Origin: Karstenula rhodostoma CBS 690.94 | Lineage: Eukaryota; Ascomycota; Dothideomycetes; Pleosporales; Didymosphaeriaceae | Assembly: GCA_010093485.1 (NCBI GenBank) | Contig: MU001503.1 | Location: 1,509,132 to 1,573,131, forward strand | Length of the DNA stretch: 64,000 nucleotides | Direction: 5' to 3' | Shown here: positions 1 to 10,104 of the stretch, piece by piece | Numbering within the stretch: the first letter of the stretch is position 1 | Layout of the letters: every line of letters begins with the position of its first letter | Notes under the pieces: generated by a model | Seen by the model: only the letters and a program-made list of their open reading frames with translations | Told to the model about the DNA's origin: nothing | Databases searched by the model: none | Position numbers and translations under genes: made by a program

Positions 1-295
1 CAACGTCGAGCGTGTCGGCCGTGCCCCGCTCCGCAAGCTCTCCCGCAACGAGCGCTTCATCGGCCCCGCGGCCCAGCTCGCCGAGATGAATCTCCCAGTC
101 GACGCTATTCTTGGCGCCGCCGAGCAGGCCTTGCGCTTCCAGAACGTCGAGGGCGACGAGGAGTCGGAAGAGCTTGCGAAGATCCTCAAGGAGAAGTCGG
201 CCGAGGACGCTGCATCGCACATCACCGGCCTGGACAAGGACCACCCGCTGTACGAGCGCGTTGTGGCCGTCGTGAAGAAGGTGCAGGGCGCATGA
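1..295 (+). CDS. mpdA: Mannitol-1-phosphate 5-dehydrogenase, C-terminal end (partial)
   Basis: Only the last 97 residues are in the window; the reading frame is already open at base 2 and stops with TGA at 293-295. The enzyme reduces fructose-6-phosphate to mannitol-1-phosphate with NADH, the entry step of fungal mannitol synthesis in the cytosol. The stretch [20 protein letters not shown], followed by an Ala/Leu-rich helix and [17 protein letters not shown], matches what I know of the C-terminal all-helical domain of fungal mannitol-1-phosphate dehydrogenases. The end, [18 protein letters not shown], is the usual terminus, so the gene is complete on this side. The NAD-binding half lies outside the window, so integrity of the whole gene cannot be judged. 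Confidence 0.9.
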   Translation, partial: NVERVGRAPLRKLSRNERFIGPAAQLAEMNLPVDAILGAAEQALRFQNVEGDEESEELAKILKEKSAEDAASHITGLDKDHPLYERVVAVVKKVQGA

Positions 296-941
296 AGGCC
301 CCGCTTGTGAGGCGATTGCGTAGCCTCGAGGGAAGCGGCTATATTACTTTCGAAAACAACCCCTTTCAAGGGTATGGCGGCTAGATTTGTAATACCCACG
401 GGAAGAGCCGGGCCACCGGCCACATGTGGGATTTTCGACATGACAGACGGTCTCTGCCATGTCCACTTACGAATCAAATGAGATATGATCAATGAACGAT
501 TACAAAATTCTTTCTTGGGGCGGTGGTGGTGTTTGTTGATGTTTGCTCGGTCGTCAACTAAACTGTGAGAGGCCTTGTTTAACGTCTGCTTTCCCATTAG
601 AGTCATGTCATGCATACTGGTATACCTCGAGCTAGACTCACAAAGACTCGTCACCGTCCCGGCACGTCAGATTTGAAATAACACGCTCGGATTTCTCAGT
701 CTATCAGTCCCATCCTGTCAAGTTCCCCACGCGCTGCTGACTGCCCAACAACATCATCTAGTCACTATTCAATATAACTCCTCAAAAAGACACGCCGTCG
801 CAATCGTCACCCAAAACTCCAGCAACGCGCCGCTCCCCCACAGAGCCAACTCCCCGGATTACCCAGCCCAGCCCAACAGACTCCTGACCCTGTCAACCTT
901 TCCTCTTCCCTCTCGCCCTCCCGCGCATCCATCTCCCACCC
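296..941. other. Intergenic, 3' flanks of two convergent genes
   Basis: Downstream of the mannitol-1-phosphate dehydrogenase stop and of the minus-strand Gly-rich gene. No coding-like ORF, tRNA or repeat seen. The right end becomes C-rich because it runs into the poly-Gly codons of the next ORF. Confidence 0.6.
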
Positions 942-1424
942 TCAGCACCCCCCACCATCGCCCCCTCCACCCCCTCCGCCTCCGCCTCCTCCGCCGCCGT
1001 CCCCACCAGAATACCCCCCACTATCCCCGCCGCCCGAGTACGACGACGTCCACCCCCCGCCCCCACTACTGCCCTTGTCCGGAGCTGCGTGCGAGGCGCC
1101 CGCCGAGTGGGAAGACCCATGGGCGTGGGCGTGAGCGTTGGAGGGAGCGTACGCCGGCTGGGAGAAGTTGAAAGCCGTACCCGTGTCCGTACCCGTACCG
1201 TCGTGCTTCTCAGCCAAGCCAGAGTCGTCGGCAGGCGTGCATGCGTATGCGGGGTCTATGATTGGGATTATTGGAGTGCGGGTGTTGTTGTTGTTGTTGG
1301 GGATGGATGTGTGTGGGGGCGTCGACGGGTACGGTGATGTATAAGCTGGCCATGCCTTTATGGGTGCGGATGGGGTTTTAGCCTTGGAGCTGCGGCGGAA
1401 GCTGGGGAGGCAGGGACAGCGCAT
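942..1424 (-). CDS. Small Gly-rich hypothetical protein, Cys near N-terminus
   Basis: A 160-residue single-exon ORF starting at an ATG at 1424. It begins MRCPCLPSFRRSSKAKTPS, which puts two cysteines within a short basic head, continues through a Pro/Thr/Asn-rich middle with a run of five Asn and an HAHAHAHG stretch, and ends in a nearly pure Gly tail with a terminal Cys. I recognise no domain. The Cys-plus-basic head could be a palmitoylation site holding the protein at a membrane, but that is inference. The next gene on the same strand (2458-2655) has the same design: acylation-like head, His/Gly middle, poly-Gly end. Low-complexity ORFs of this kind can arise by chance in C-rich DNA, and an unseen intron could change the end, so confidence is limited. 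Confidence 0.45.
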   Translation of the reverse strand: MRCPCLPSFRRSSKAKTPSAPIKAWPAYTSPYPSTPPHTSIPNNNNNTRTPIIPIIDPAYACTPADDSGLAEKHDGTGTDTGTAFNFSQPAYAPSNAHAHAHGSSHSAGASHAAPDKGSSGGGGWTSSYSGGGDSGGYSGGDGGGGGGGGGGGGGDGGGC

Positions 1425-2457
1425 TTTGGCCTTGTTCTGTGGTGGAGGAGTGGTGATGGTGATGGTGATGGTGATGGTGTGTTATGGGAGAGAGGGAGAA
1501 GATGGATAGATAGATAGATAGATATATCCCGCTCGTCGTATAAAGTGGAGATGATAACTCGACAGCCTTGCGCTTACCCTGCGTAGCTACACCCACCTCG
1601 CCGTGCTTGCTAGCCTGCTTGCCTGCTTCCCACGACAACGTCGATGCCTCACGGCGGCTGTGCTGTGCTGTCCCTGCGACTCCGACTATGATTACGGCTG
1701 TGCTAAGGCGCAGGGACAGGCATAGGCGAATCTCCATCCCATTCTAAACAATGACAGACAAATCCTACACTGCCTATACCTATCCTACTCACCGCAGTCC
1801 CGAAGCGAAAGATATGTGGCTGTGCCGTGCTGTGCTGTGCTGTGCTGCTATACGAACTCTCCCCACCCCACACCCCCCATCCCATCCCATCCCAAACCAC
1901 CAACCGCAAAGCTCCATCACTATCCGGCCAGCGACCGAGCGACCGAGGGAGCCTCGGTCACCATGTCAAGCTAGCCAGGTTCTGAATGGGGGCCGGGAAA
2001 GCGGCAGCGGCGCTGTTTACGGCACTAGCTAGCGGAGGTAAGGGCGCCCTAGCGTGAAGGCGGAGGGTTACGTAACGCCGTTCATCGGGCTCCCATTGGC
2101 CGTCCACCCGGGGGATGGGGCAAGGCAGAAAAATACGGATACGAGGGTGTGGTGCGTGACGACGCTATGCAGGCAGCCGGTCGTCGCATAGGGTGGCACA
2201 AGCAAGTTGCGCGATGGTGCGTTATGGAATGGTATGGGGCTCTTTCACCGGTCGCGGTTCCGGGTGGCATTTGATTCCGAGTTTTGTTCTGCGGGATGGG
2301 TGAGCCGCGGGTAAGCGTGTATTGAGACTGTCTGTCTGTTTTTTTTTTTTCACGCTGTTGGTAGGGCACATGGACTGCGGATATAGACACGGACATAGAC
2401 GCAGACACGGCATGCATTCCTCACTACTCAGTATGCACCTCATGTGCAGCGCGGACA
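1425..2457. other. Intergenic with simple repeats and a YAP-type site
   Basis: Upstream flank of the 942-1424 ORF and downstream flank of the 2458-2655 ORF. It holds GATGGT repeats near 1452-1478, a GATA tetranucleotide run at about 1503-1523, a TGTGC run near 1823-1850, CCCAT repeats near 1876-1892, and a poly-T tract at about 2339-2350. A palindromic TTACGTAA, the classical fungal YAP/bZIP half-site pair, lies at 2068-2075. No convincing gene. Confidence 0.5.
2068..2075. promoter_or_regulatory. TTACGTAA palindrome (YAP-type bZIP site)
   Basis: Perfect 8-bp palindrome TTACGTAA. Fungal YAP-family bZIP factors are known to bind it. It lies about 640 bp upstream of the minus-strand start at 1424. 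Function is inferred from the motif only; an 8-mer can occur by chance. Confidence 0.3.
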
Positions 2458-2655
2458 TCATCCGCCTCCTCCACCGCCGCCATCTCCTCCAAACCCACCC
2501 CCTCCATCCCCCGCATGCGTATGATGGCCGTGTCCGCCGCCGCCCGTAGCATGATGTCCGTGGGTACCGCCAGAATCCCCACCGACCGTCACACCGGGGT
2601 AGTACGTGCCACGATCGTCACGGTCAGCTGACGGTTTGCTGTTGAAACAACCCAT
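2458..2655 (-). CDS. 65-aa Gly/His-rich protein with N-myristoylation motif
   Basis: Single-exon ORF of 65 residues from an ATG at 2655. It starts MGCFNSKPSADRDD: Gly2, Cys3, Ser6 and Lys7 fit the N-myristoyltransferase consensus MGxxxS/T, with a neighbouring Cys suited to palmitoylation, so the protein is probably anchored at a membrane. The middle is His/Gly-rich (two GHH motifs and one HHTH) and could bind metal; the end is poly-Gly. No catalytic domain is possible at this size. It shares its layout with the 942-1424 ORF on the same strand. The acylation head is what convinces me this is a real gene, as it is unlikely by chance; the length of the Gly tail is less certain. Confidence 0.55.
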   Translation of the reverse strand: MGCFNSKPSADRDDRGTYYPGVTVGGDSGGTHGHHATGGGGHGHHTHAGDGGGGFGGDGGGGGGG

Positions 2656-3618
2656 GGCGAGGTAAGTAGGAGTCTTGGTGAAGGTGGCCGGTAGACGTAG
2701 TCTCGAAAGGTCAGGAATTCTGCGCGTAGAGCGGGTGGTGGATCGAATACCGTGGTGTTGCTTGCCAGCAGCCCGGAATATTGTTCGCTCCGACGGGATG
2801 TAATCGGACTCCGCAGAGCGTTGCGAAGTTGGCGAAGTTGGCGAAGAGGCAGGTATCGAGTCGAGGTATGTATTGGGTGCAGTTCACCTTTCGAGGGCAA
2901 GAGGGCTGTGCATGGTCACATGGTGAATTCGTAGCAAGCCAGCAGGTCAGCCTCGTATTTGTGGCGAGACACCGAACAAATTTATTGTTGAGCTGGTAGG
3001 TTTGCGCGCGGTCGACTCGCAGAGGAGATTATTGGCAGAACAAAGAACAGGATAGGTCGTTATTTCAGCTGGTGCAGTAGCTCCGAGGTAGTAGAACAGA
3101 CTAAGAACGCTCGACCGCAAGTAAAGGATTACAGAAACAAAACTAGCCAATACAGCGACTTTTAGGAAAGAAGAGGGTATACAATGCGACATAATTCGTG
3201 ACGAGGACGGAAAGAAAATAGCGACGGAGTATGTAAAAAGAATTACAATGTAACGTAGCAATCGGGCTCAACTGCACGCAGCAGGGAGTCAGATCGGCTC
3301 CACAAACCTTTGGTAGATTGAGCAAGATCTGCCGAGAATAGGCATCCTGGACTCAAACGATGTGCCCTTCGGTTTGTGCACCCGAGATGCATCGGATTTC
3401 AGTCAAACGAGCGACACGTCGTTGCCCTTTCGTCCGCGGTTGGTTTTCGATGAGCTCGATCGTAAACCTCAATCTAACCAGACTGCATGTAGGCGCTGCG
3501 CTCGGTAACTGTTGTCGCCGAGCCGAAACATGCCGAGTCGTCATCGTCGGAATAGGTATGGACATTCGAGTAACAGAGACATCGAGTGTTCTGAATGGTG
3601 GGAGACGCTCGAAAATGC
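2656..3618. other. Intergenic, no gene seen
   Basis: Between the start of the MGC protein gene and the 3' end of the Zn2Cys6 gene. Short ORFs occur on both strands but none has domain-like or biased composition. A small GCGAAGTTG triplication sits at about 2822-2848. Confidence 0.5.
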
Positions 3619-5652
3619 TCAAATGGAGCCCGTGAGGAATTTCCAAAGAAATTCCTGGTTGCTTATGTCGAATTGCGGGCTGACTTTCCAGGGTGCAGGT
3701 GGCAACGAATCCGAGCCATTCGCTGCGCCGTTAGGCTTCAACGGGGGCAACTCTTGCAGAAGAGAAACTGTCCTGCCAGAGCCAGTGGCTAACTCGAAAG
3801 TAGACCCGTTCGGACTGCTTCTTCCTGGTACGGCCTTCACTGTCATTTTCATTATTGCTGTGATGCGTCTGAACCGCTCAAAAAGGTCCTCGCCTTGATC
3901 TTGCGAGTCGTGTGGTCGTGGCATCTGAGCCGATAATTGATCGCGAAAGTATCCGAAGCTCTTTGAGATCTGCAGCTCCACGGGGTCCCATCCTGGCATT
4001 GGCGAGGTATGAAGAGCGAGCTTGGCAAGCGTGGTCAAACCTGCCACCAGTGCGAGCCAGTCTGTGATTGACAGCAGCTCATACTCGCTGCTGGAAAGCT
4101 GGAGGCTATAGTCCAAAAACTGTTCGACGCACCGGAGGCATGTGATGCGCTGTGACAGTTGGAAACCAGATACCCATGGCATGCTGTCTCGATCATATAT
4201 GTCGAGGGAGGCCGTGGCTTTGTAGAGGTGTGCTCGGGCTACTAACTGGATCCATCGCAGCGTTCCTGAACCATGTTAGCGTGGAACACACACAGGAAGG
4301 ATAGACTTACGGTAGTCATTTGCCTGCGCTTTGGTTGCAGACTGCATTTGATCCCACTTCTCACTCAGGCGTTTCAACTGAGCTTTCGTGACAAGCGCGG
4401 GCTCTGAGTGATCTCCGAAGGTATCTTCCACATCCTCCATGAATTGGCACATGTCGATGAGAATCGGCACAATGGCATCAGAACGGTGCTCCCAGGCGTC
4501 GGCGATATCTCTTGCAAACATCTGCAAGGTACTTGAATGTGACATGCTCCGTGCTCTGCCAGATTCAAGCAAACTAAGGCTCGATGCGAGATAGTAGCAT
4601 CCCAAATAGGCCCTTTTCGCCTCTCTGTGCCATGCATCATCTTTCTGCACTGTACTCCGCGTATGGGACGGGATATTGTCGAGGCCAAGGTCGCCCGCGA
4701 TACCAACGCATATCTGAAGAAGTAAGTGCACTGAAGTAGCATGTGCGTCCATGTAGTGATGGTGCCACGCTATGAATACAAGAAGGCCTTGTAAAAGATC
4801 AAGACTCTTTTCTCCATTCATGATCTTGACCATGACAACCTTGCGGAACTCCCTGCTCAGCGAGACCTGTAGATGAGACGAGTCAAAGGACGCCGCAGTA
4901 AGCACCGCAAACAAGAAGATCGGCCTTTGTTGAATCAAGTCGCCGCAGAAGCATTCCCTAGGCAGCAACACGAACGGAAAGAATTCGGCCATCGTCCGGT
5001 ACATATCCAATAATGATTGCATATGGATGATGCTGATGGAGCGAATGACAGGATCCAGACGTCCGAGGCCGGACACAACATCGTTCATGGACTCCCAGAA
5101 GGACAATGCTGATTCGGGCGTGGAGCCAGGGTTCGGGAGGATTGGTGTTTTGACGACTGCCGAGGGAGGTGCAGATGGCACAATGGGTGCCGGCGTGGAG
5201 GGGCGTCGCGAAAGCTCTGCAGACTGAGATGGGATGGATGCTACGGGTGGTAAGGTAGAGTGCGGCTTGGAGCTGGCCACGGCTGGTGTTGTGGTGGACG
5301 TGACGATGGCGTGTAGCTTCTCGATTCTCTTTTCCATCTCAGCCACCTTGTTCGTTGGTTGTACCACCGTCCTTGGTTTTGCTGGTCTCCGTCGAGCAAC
5401 ATGTTCGATACATTCGACCCGAGCCTTCTGGCATCTGTAGCACGTGTCAGGTCGGAACTATAGGAGAGGTACGGGTGATACAAACCTTTGGCAGATGCCT
5501 GCAGCTTCGGACGGCACGCATCTAACCTTGTGTTTTCGACAGCGTTCACAGGCGAACGCGTTCCCTATCCTTCCCTCTCTTGCCTCCATTGTGATGATGG
5601 AGTGGGAAGGCGTGGAATCGCCCGCCGCGGACTGGTGGGGAAGTCCGATCAT
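3619..5652 (-). CDS. Zn2Cys6 fungal transcription factor
   Basis: Three exons, 5652-5486, 5434-4311 and 4265-3619, give a 645-residue protein. The first intron (51 nt) interrupts the zinc cluster and splicing restores C-x2-C-x6-C-x8-C-x2-C-x6-C (Cys35, 38, 45, 54, 57, 64), the Gal4-type DNA-binding domain. A basic linker (HVARRRPAKPRT) and a short coiled-coil-like helix (KVAEMEKRIEKLHAIV) follow, then a Ser/Pro/Thr-rich linker and a long helical region resembling the fungal-specific transcription factor domain. The second intron is only 45 nt (GTAAGT...TCAG). The start at 5652 is the longest; an internal Met22, directly before EAREGRIGNAFACERC, would also give a complete cluster. Target genes cannot be told from the sequence, and no biosynthetic partner lies beside it. 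Confidence 0.88.
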
Positions 5653-7100
5653 GCCAAGACGGAGTCAGATTCGTGAGGGCAACGCGTAATGAATGGGCAG
5701 CGAGCATCAGAGACGCGTGGGCGTACCAGCTAACACACAACGACACTAAGCAGTCTGAAGGGTTCCATGCAGTGTCAGAAAAGCGCATACGACAAACCGG
5801 ATCTTGGATGGCACGCCTGCTACCCGAGGATTCGGCAGTATGGTTCCGTCCAGAAAGCAGCTTAGCGTACAGCGGCGCCGATGTCACTTTGTAAACATAG
5901 GGTAGCCGGCAGATGAACAATCGGCCGCCGATATATAGTCGATGGCCCTAGCGGGGGCTATAATATGGGGTGGTCGGAGGTCGTGAGACAACGATTGCTT
6001 GCAACTGACCTGCTTGGGCAACGATGGGCGGCAGCGTCCGATGGAGAGCACACACAGCCGTATGGGCGTGCAACCTGGCGTGGGCAGAAAGGTCAGATGC
6101 TGCAGGAGACAGCCCTGTTGTGTTTATCATCCTCTGCGCCGCGCACCGACAGAGCAGGCTCGCTGGTAGGTATGCCGTTAATCCCCGCTCCCGTCCGGGG
6201 CTGGCTGATCACTCGCACTGATGTGCAGCCGCATCGTACATAGCCGCGAGCAAAGTCGCGCCATCATGGTCCGAAGGTGATACAGGTACCGATGGGCCAG
6301 ACGGCGCGTCCTGCGATGGCACTCCCAAAGGTGAGTCGTGGCACGCAGACACAGGCGTGCGCAAGGCTGCAACCGACCGGTGAAAAGGTGACTCGCGGTC
6401 TCCGAGGAGCCCCATCGTGTCTCCGATCCTGGGCTTGAGCAGAGACGCGGGCATGTCGCGATTTGGGATTACGCGGGTCTGCCGCCGCGCATCTCGGGGT
6501 CTAATGGACCAATAGCGAGCGTGCATCCAGCCGCGGCACGAGAGGCGTCGAGCTTCATGTTGCAGCGAAGAGTGGGCGAGAGAGAACAAACGTTGCAGAG
6601 GCACAAGGAGGAGGGAGCGCGGAGAGCGAAGGTTAAGAGGCCAACGGCGCAGGTGTAGGTGTTGGTTGTCGGCTAACCGCGACCCGCTGGACAGGAAGGC
6701 GCGCAGGGGCTGCTCTTTCCGTGTGGGATGACGCAACGATGCCGACCAACAGAGGGACCTCCCATCACCGTCCGGATGTGCATGAACTGCTCGCGAACTG
6801 TATCTCCAACATTGGAACAGTTCTACTTGTGTAGGTAGCTATGTTCCCAGCTGCAGACCCTGCGTAGCGTCGGCCTTCCTGTGGTCATGGCTCCGCGCTC
6901 CGGGGACGCACATGCGCGACTCACATCCCGCCTCGATCAGCCCAACGGGGTCAGTGATCGGAGCCTTCTCCGTATCCCAGCACGCTCGTCCACATATCCC
7001 ATGGCTGTGGAATAAGGAATCCACAATTCTTTCTTCCTCATCCAGTCTTTGATGCACGTCAATCGGCAGGAGTGACGAAGATCCTATCCACTGATTTGCC
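5653..7100. other. Intergenic; possible remnants on minus strand
   Basis: Upstream flank of the Zn2Cys6 gene. Two minus-strand ORFs (6209-6736 and 6839-7174) contain short stretches with protein-like composition, but neither has a recognisable domain and I could not join them by credible introns. I treat the region as non-coding or decayed. Confidence 0.4.
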
Positions 7101-8330
7101 ATGCCATTTGCCTCAACCTGCCGCACGTTGGTAGGTGCGCTTACTGTATATAGATCGTCTCGGGTTTGCTGCATATCAGTATCAGTCCTTGTTTATCCAC
7201 TCACAACGCTTCCTTTTGTATCACGTTTGGACGGCAGTCAGTCCATGTTTGTCTATCACTTTACGGGACACTACTTTGTAGTTCGAGTCAACAATCAGAA
7301 AACCATCAGTATCAGTACTTTGAATCATTCGACATTGCATTTAATGCGTCGCTTACTCCACGAGTGGCCATATCCCGACGACGATATTAGACCGGCGGAT
7401 GCTGACATCGATCCAACTATATCGTTGCACGTCACACGTCTTGACCAAGTGCCGTATGTGGTCAGGAAAATGATATCTGAGGCTGGAGATGTCGGGCTCG
7501 ACGAGGGCTCTTACAACAGTAACGCCGCGGCCTGACCGACTTTGAAAAAGAGCTGAATTTGGGATTGACCTAGTTGAATCGTTTTCCAATGTGAAGTGCA
7601 TGGTCGATATCAGTCCTCATTCTAAAAAGCTGGGTGCTAGGGCGGTGACAGCTCTCATCACATCTGCGTTAGTATTTTTCGACGTCGCTGAGGCTTGGAA
7701 AACTGAGTAAGATGAATCTGACACAACATCCCCTCCGCCATCCACATGTTGTCTCCAAGTTGGTCTCTGAAGCCGTGGGAACCCGGACCTTGTGGTGACA
7801 CCATGGACTTGACAGACACCTTGTGAGGCGCCATTAAAGAAGCTATCCGGTTCATCGTACGGCTGTACGGCAGCCCAAATCCACTATTCGAAGATGAAGA
7901 ATATTACATTTGGAACCTCTTAAAGAAAGAACTGGACTACGAGGTTGCTCGATACGATGTTCAGCTGGGCAGCCATAATGTCCCTAATGCGCGGAAAATA
8001 AAGGAGCTTTTGCCCTGCTTGATCTTGCTCAAAAATAAGGTTAAAAATTAAGGCGGTTCCTATCAGAGATTAGATCTGTGAGAACTCCTTCCTAAAGAAA
8101 CTGCGCAAAGTGTTGATGATGAGCTCATATCGCAAGCAGGACATCTTGAGAATACGCGTGAATGAGAATTGTAATGACTATATGTGGGACGTCAAGATGT
8201 CAGACAAGACCTCAGATCGAGAATCTGCAGAATCGCCACGCGATGTTTTAGCCTTTGTTTGGACGGGTGTGGGCAAATACTGGTAAGTCGTACTCTTTGG
8301 CGTATCTTGTGGATGGGAAAATCGTACGTC
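7100..8330 (+). pseudogene. Decayed gene remnant, family unknown
   Basis: Several separate plus-strand reading-frame pieces look like protein but do not form one gene. Near 7193-7310 one frame reads FVYHFTGHYFVVRVNNQKTI; near 7836-8050 another contains LFEDEEYYIWNLLKKELDYE and ends at TAA; near 8080-8286 two overlapping frames are open and charged. Stops and frame changes separate them. A second copy of the first piece, with a stop in it, lies at about 38088-38190. I do not know the family. The reading as a pseudogene rests on the cross-window similarity and the broken frames; a multi-exon gene with unusual introns is the alternative. Confidence 0.35.
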
Positions 8331-8463
8331 TAGTCACTCACCTTAGTTTGTTCTTGTTTTCATCGCCCGCGCATTACTGCTGATACGGAGAGCAACAAAA
8401 AACGTCACCCTAGCGTACAGCCGGGAGATCGGGTAGAGGAAAGAAAACTCTGCCCTCGCCATG

Positions 8464-8471
8464 AAAAAAAA
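8464..8471 (-). terminator. Pol III terminator of tRNA-Lys
   Basis: Run of eight T in the transcribed direction, two bases after the discriminator base of the tRNA-Lys gene. Confidence 0.85.
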
Positions 8472-8473
8472 CA

Positions 8474-8579
8474 AGCCCGACGTGGGGGTCGAACCCACAA
8501 CCTTGAGATACCGAGTAATCGAGTTGCTAGACCGTGAATACTTAAGAGTCTCACGCTCTACCGATTGAGCTAGCCGGGC
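8474..8579 (-). tRNA. tRNA-Lys(CTT) with anticodon-loop intron
   Basis: Folds into a full cloverleaf on the minus strand: acceptor GCCCGGC with GTCGGGC, T at position 8, D-arm containing AGCTCAATCGGTAGAGC, anticodon stem TGAGA with TCTCA, anticodon CTT at 8544-8546, T-arm GTGGG-TTCGACC-CCCAC. A 33-nt intron (8510-8542) lies after position 37, the canonical place cut by the tRNA endonuclease. Mature length is 73 nt. A run of eight T on the transcribed strand (8464-8471) follows as the Pol III terminator. Confidence 0.96.
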
Positions 8580-9264
8580 TAGTCGGTGATTTGATGAGCT
8601 GTATCAAGTGGCAAGCTGTACATATAACTGCAAATGCAGTCCAGGAAAACATTGACTTTGTACGATTAGACAGTTTGCACAGAATCTAGTCAAGCAAATT
8701 TTTTCAGGCGTTGTGGTAGGGCTGGAGACCGGGTGCAAAAATTTCACGCAAAACGGACCAGCGTCCAGGCTCCAATTCTTAGACTCACAAATTATTGTTA
8801 TTATTCCAATGCAGACTAATTGAGGATTATGACAGTAAAGGGAGAATGAAATCGTGTAGTTGGAGATACAGTGTTTAGAAGGGCGGGACATAACCCTAAC
8901 GCCTCAGCAGCCAGATTCCCAAGGCCGATGCCCAAAACACTTAAAACACTATGTGTGCACACAATTCTAACTGAACGATGTATACTCGGCCTTCTTGATT
9001 GCACGAGGGAGGTGTGGCTTCGCTGGCAGCCGACATGACTCGCTTAGTTCCCACATGGCGTGTGGGGTCAGACTTTGCCTCATTACCCACCACTGCAGAA
9101 AACTCTGCCGCAAACGAGCCGCAGCCCCAGTTATATGTCAGTACAGTAGTCGAGTGGCGTGGTGCAGCTCCTCTCCTAGCTTATAGAACTGGTATATATA
9201 TTTTACATTTTCATCTGCAAACATCAACCAATCAACTCTTCTGATCATCGATCAATTGAGCAGC
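8580..9264. other. Intergenic between two tRNA genes
   Basis: No coding ORF of note. The DNA is somewhat AT-rich with no identified repeat or RNA gene. Confidence 0.5.
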
Positions 9265-9405
9265 GGTCTTATGGTCTAGTGGTGTAAGTTCAACAGCTTC
9301 AACAGCTTCACAGCAATAACTAATAGTATAACAGATGATTCTCGCTTAGGGCTGTTACCTGAGCACACTTGCGAGAGGCCCCGCGTTCGAATCGCGGTAA
9401 GACCC
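9265..9405 (+). tRNA. tRNA-Pro(AGG) with two introns, one of GT-AG type in the D-loop
   Basis: Acceptor GGTCTTA pairs with TAAGACC, U8 is present, the T-arm is CCGCG-TTCGAAT-CGCGG, and the anticodon stem is CTCGC with GCGAG. Anticodon AGG is at 9348-9350. An 18-nt intron (9352-9369) sits after position 37 as usual. In addition, 51 nt (9284-9334) interrupt the D-loop between positions 20 and 21. This insert starts GTAAGT, contains ACTAAT about a dozen bases before its end, and ends ACAG. Removing both inserts leaves a standard 72-nt tRNA whose D-arm reads TGGTCTAGTGGTATGATT, the usual eukaryotic Pro D-arm. The A box (9272-9282) lies wholly before the D-loop insert and the B box (around 9383-9393) is intact, so Pol III promotion should persist. 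It may be a functional gene needing two kinds of splicing, or a gene silenced by an insertion. Confidence 0.9.
9284..9334 (+). other. GT-AG intron-like insert in the D-loop of tRNA-Pro
   Basis: 51 nt. The 5' end GTAAGT is the fungal 5' splice consensus, the branch-like sequence is AATAACTAATAG, and the 3' end is AACAG. It contains a short internal repeat of CAACAGCTT. Because flanking bases differ from the insert ends, the boundary that restores the consensus Pro tRNA is unique and falls exactly on GT and AG. Length and signals match the protein-gene introns of this window (mostly 45-60 nt). Confidence 0.75.
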
Positions 9406-10104
9406 ATCTTTTTGGCGATTTTTCGCCATGGAGTGATTCAGGGGTACAGTGAGCTCCCACACGGCCTGCACCTATTATTTTGCCATATTTCAGTTGTATA
9501 GCCAAATTCAGCGTGCGAAACGACCCAGAATGATAGGAGTTAGGCCTAAGAGATGCCAGGTCAAGGTTGCGAGCGCCGACACGGTGACAGAATCGCTCCT
9601 GGCCCGTCAGCAAGAACAATTTGTTTAAACATGCAACGCTATCGGAGAGACTGGAATCTCCCATTGACCGCGACAACTTCGATCCCACAACTACTCTGAA
9701 ATACTTTTACGCCTAGGTATTGCACTGCATCGCGGCTTACAAGCCCACATGAAGGAACCCACTATAGTATGCAGTACACCCACATCCTGAAGCAGCGACG
9801 AAAGATGTATTTCCTTGAGCGGGGTTGACCAGATCCAAAATCCACACTGTGTGCGAGCCGAGCTTACATGTCCTCGAATTACGAATCAAGCGGCGACGCT
9901 CACCAACTTGCACGAAATCTGATGAGCGCTCTTTGTGAACAATCGTTACATCCAAGTAGTCATTATCCTGATCCCATGGATCCACTATACAAACTCACAT
10001 TGTATCACTCCACGGTACCTTTCCAGATGCGCGACACCAACAAAACTCCTCGCTCAATTGGGTATCTCAAATCCAAATCCAAACCCAAACCACACCACTT
10101 AAAC
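9406..10104. other. Intergenic, no gene seen
   Basis: Between tRNA-Pro and the 3' end of the SRR1-like gene. A CAAATCC/CAAACCC direct repeat tract (about 10069-10097) is the only structure seen. Confidence 0.5.
9409..9413 (+). terminator. Pol III terminator of tRNA-Pro
   Basis: Five T residues beginning four bases after the discriminator base. Confidence 0.75.

Noticed and set aside
6209..7174. Two minus-strand ORFs with protein-like stretches
   Set aside because: No recognisable domain, no credible splice joins between them, and neither shows a conserved pattern. Could be remnants but not supportable as genes.
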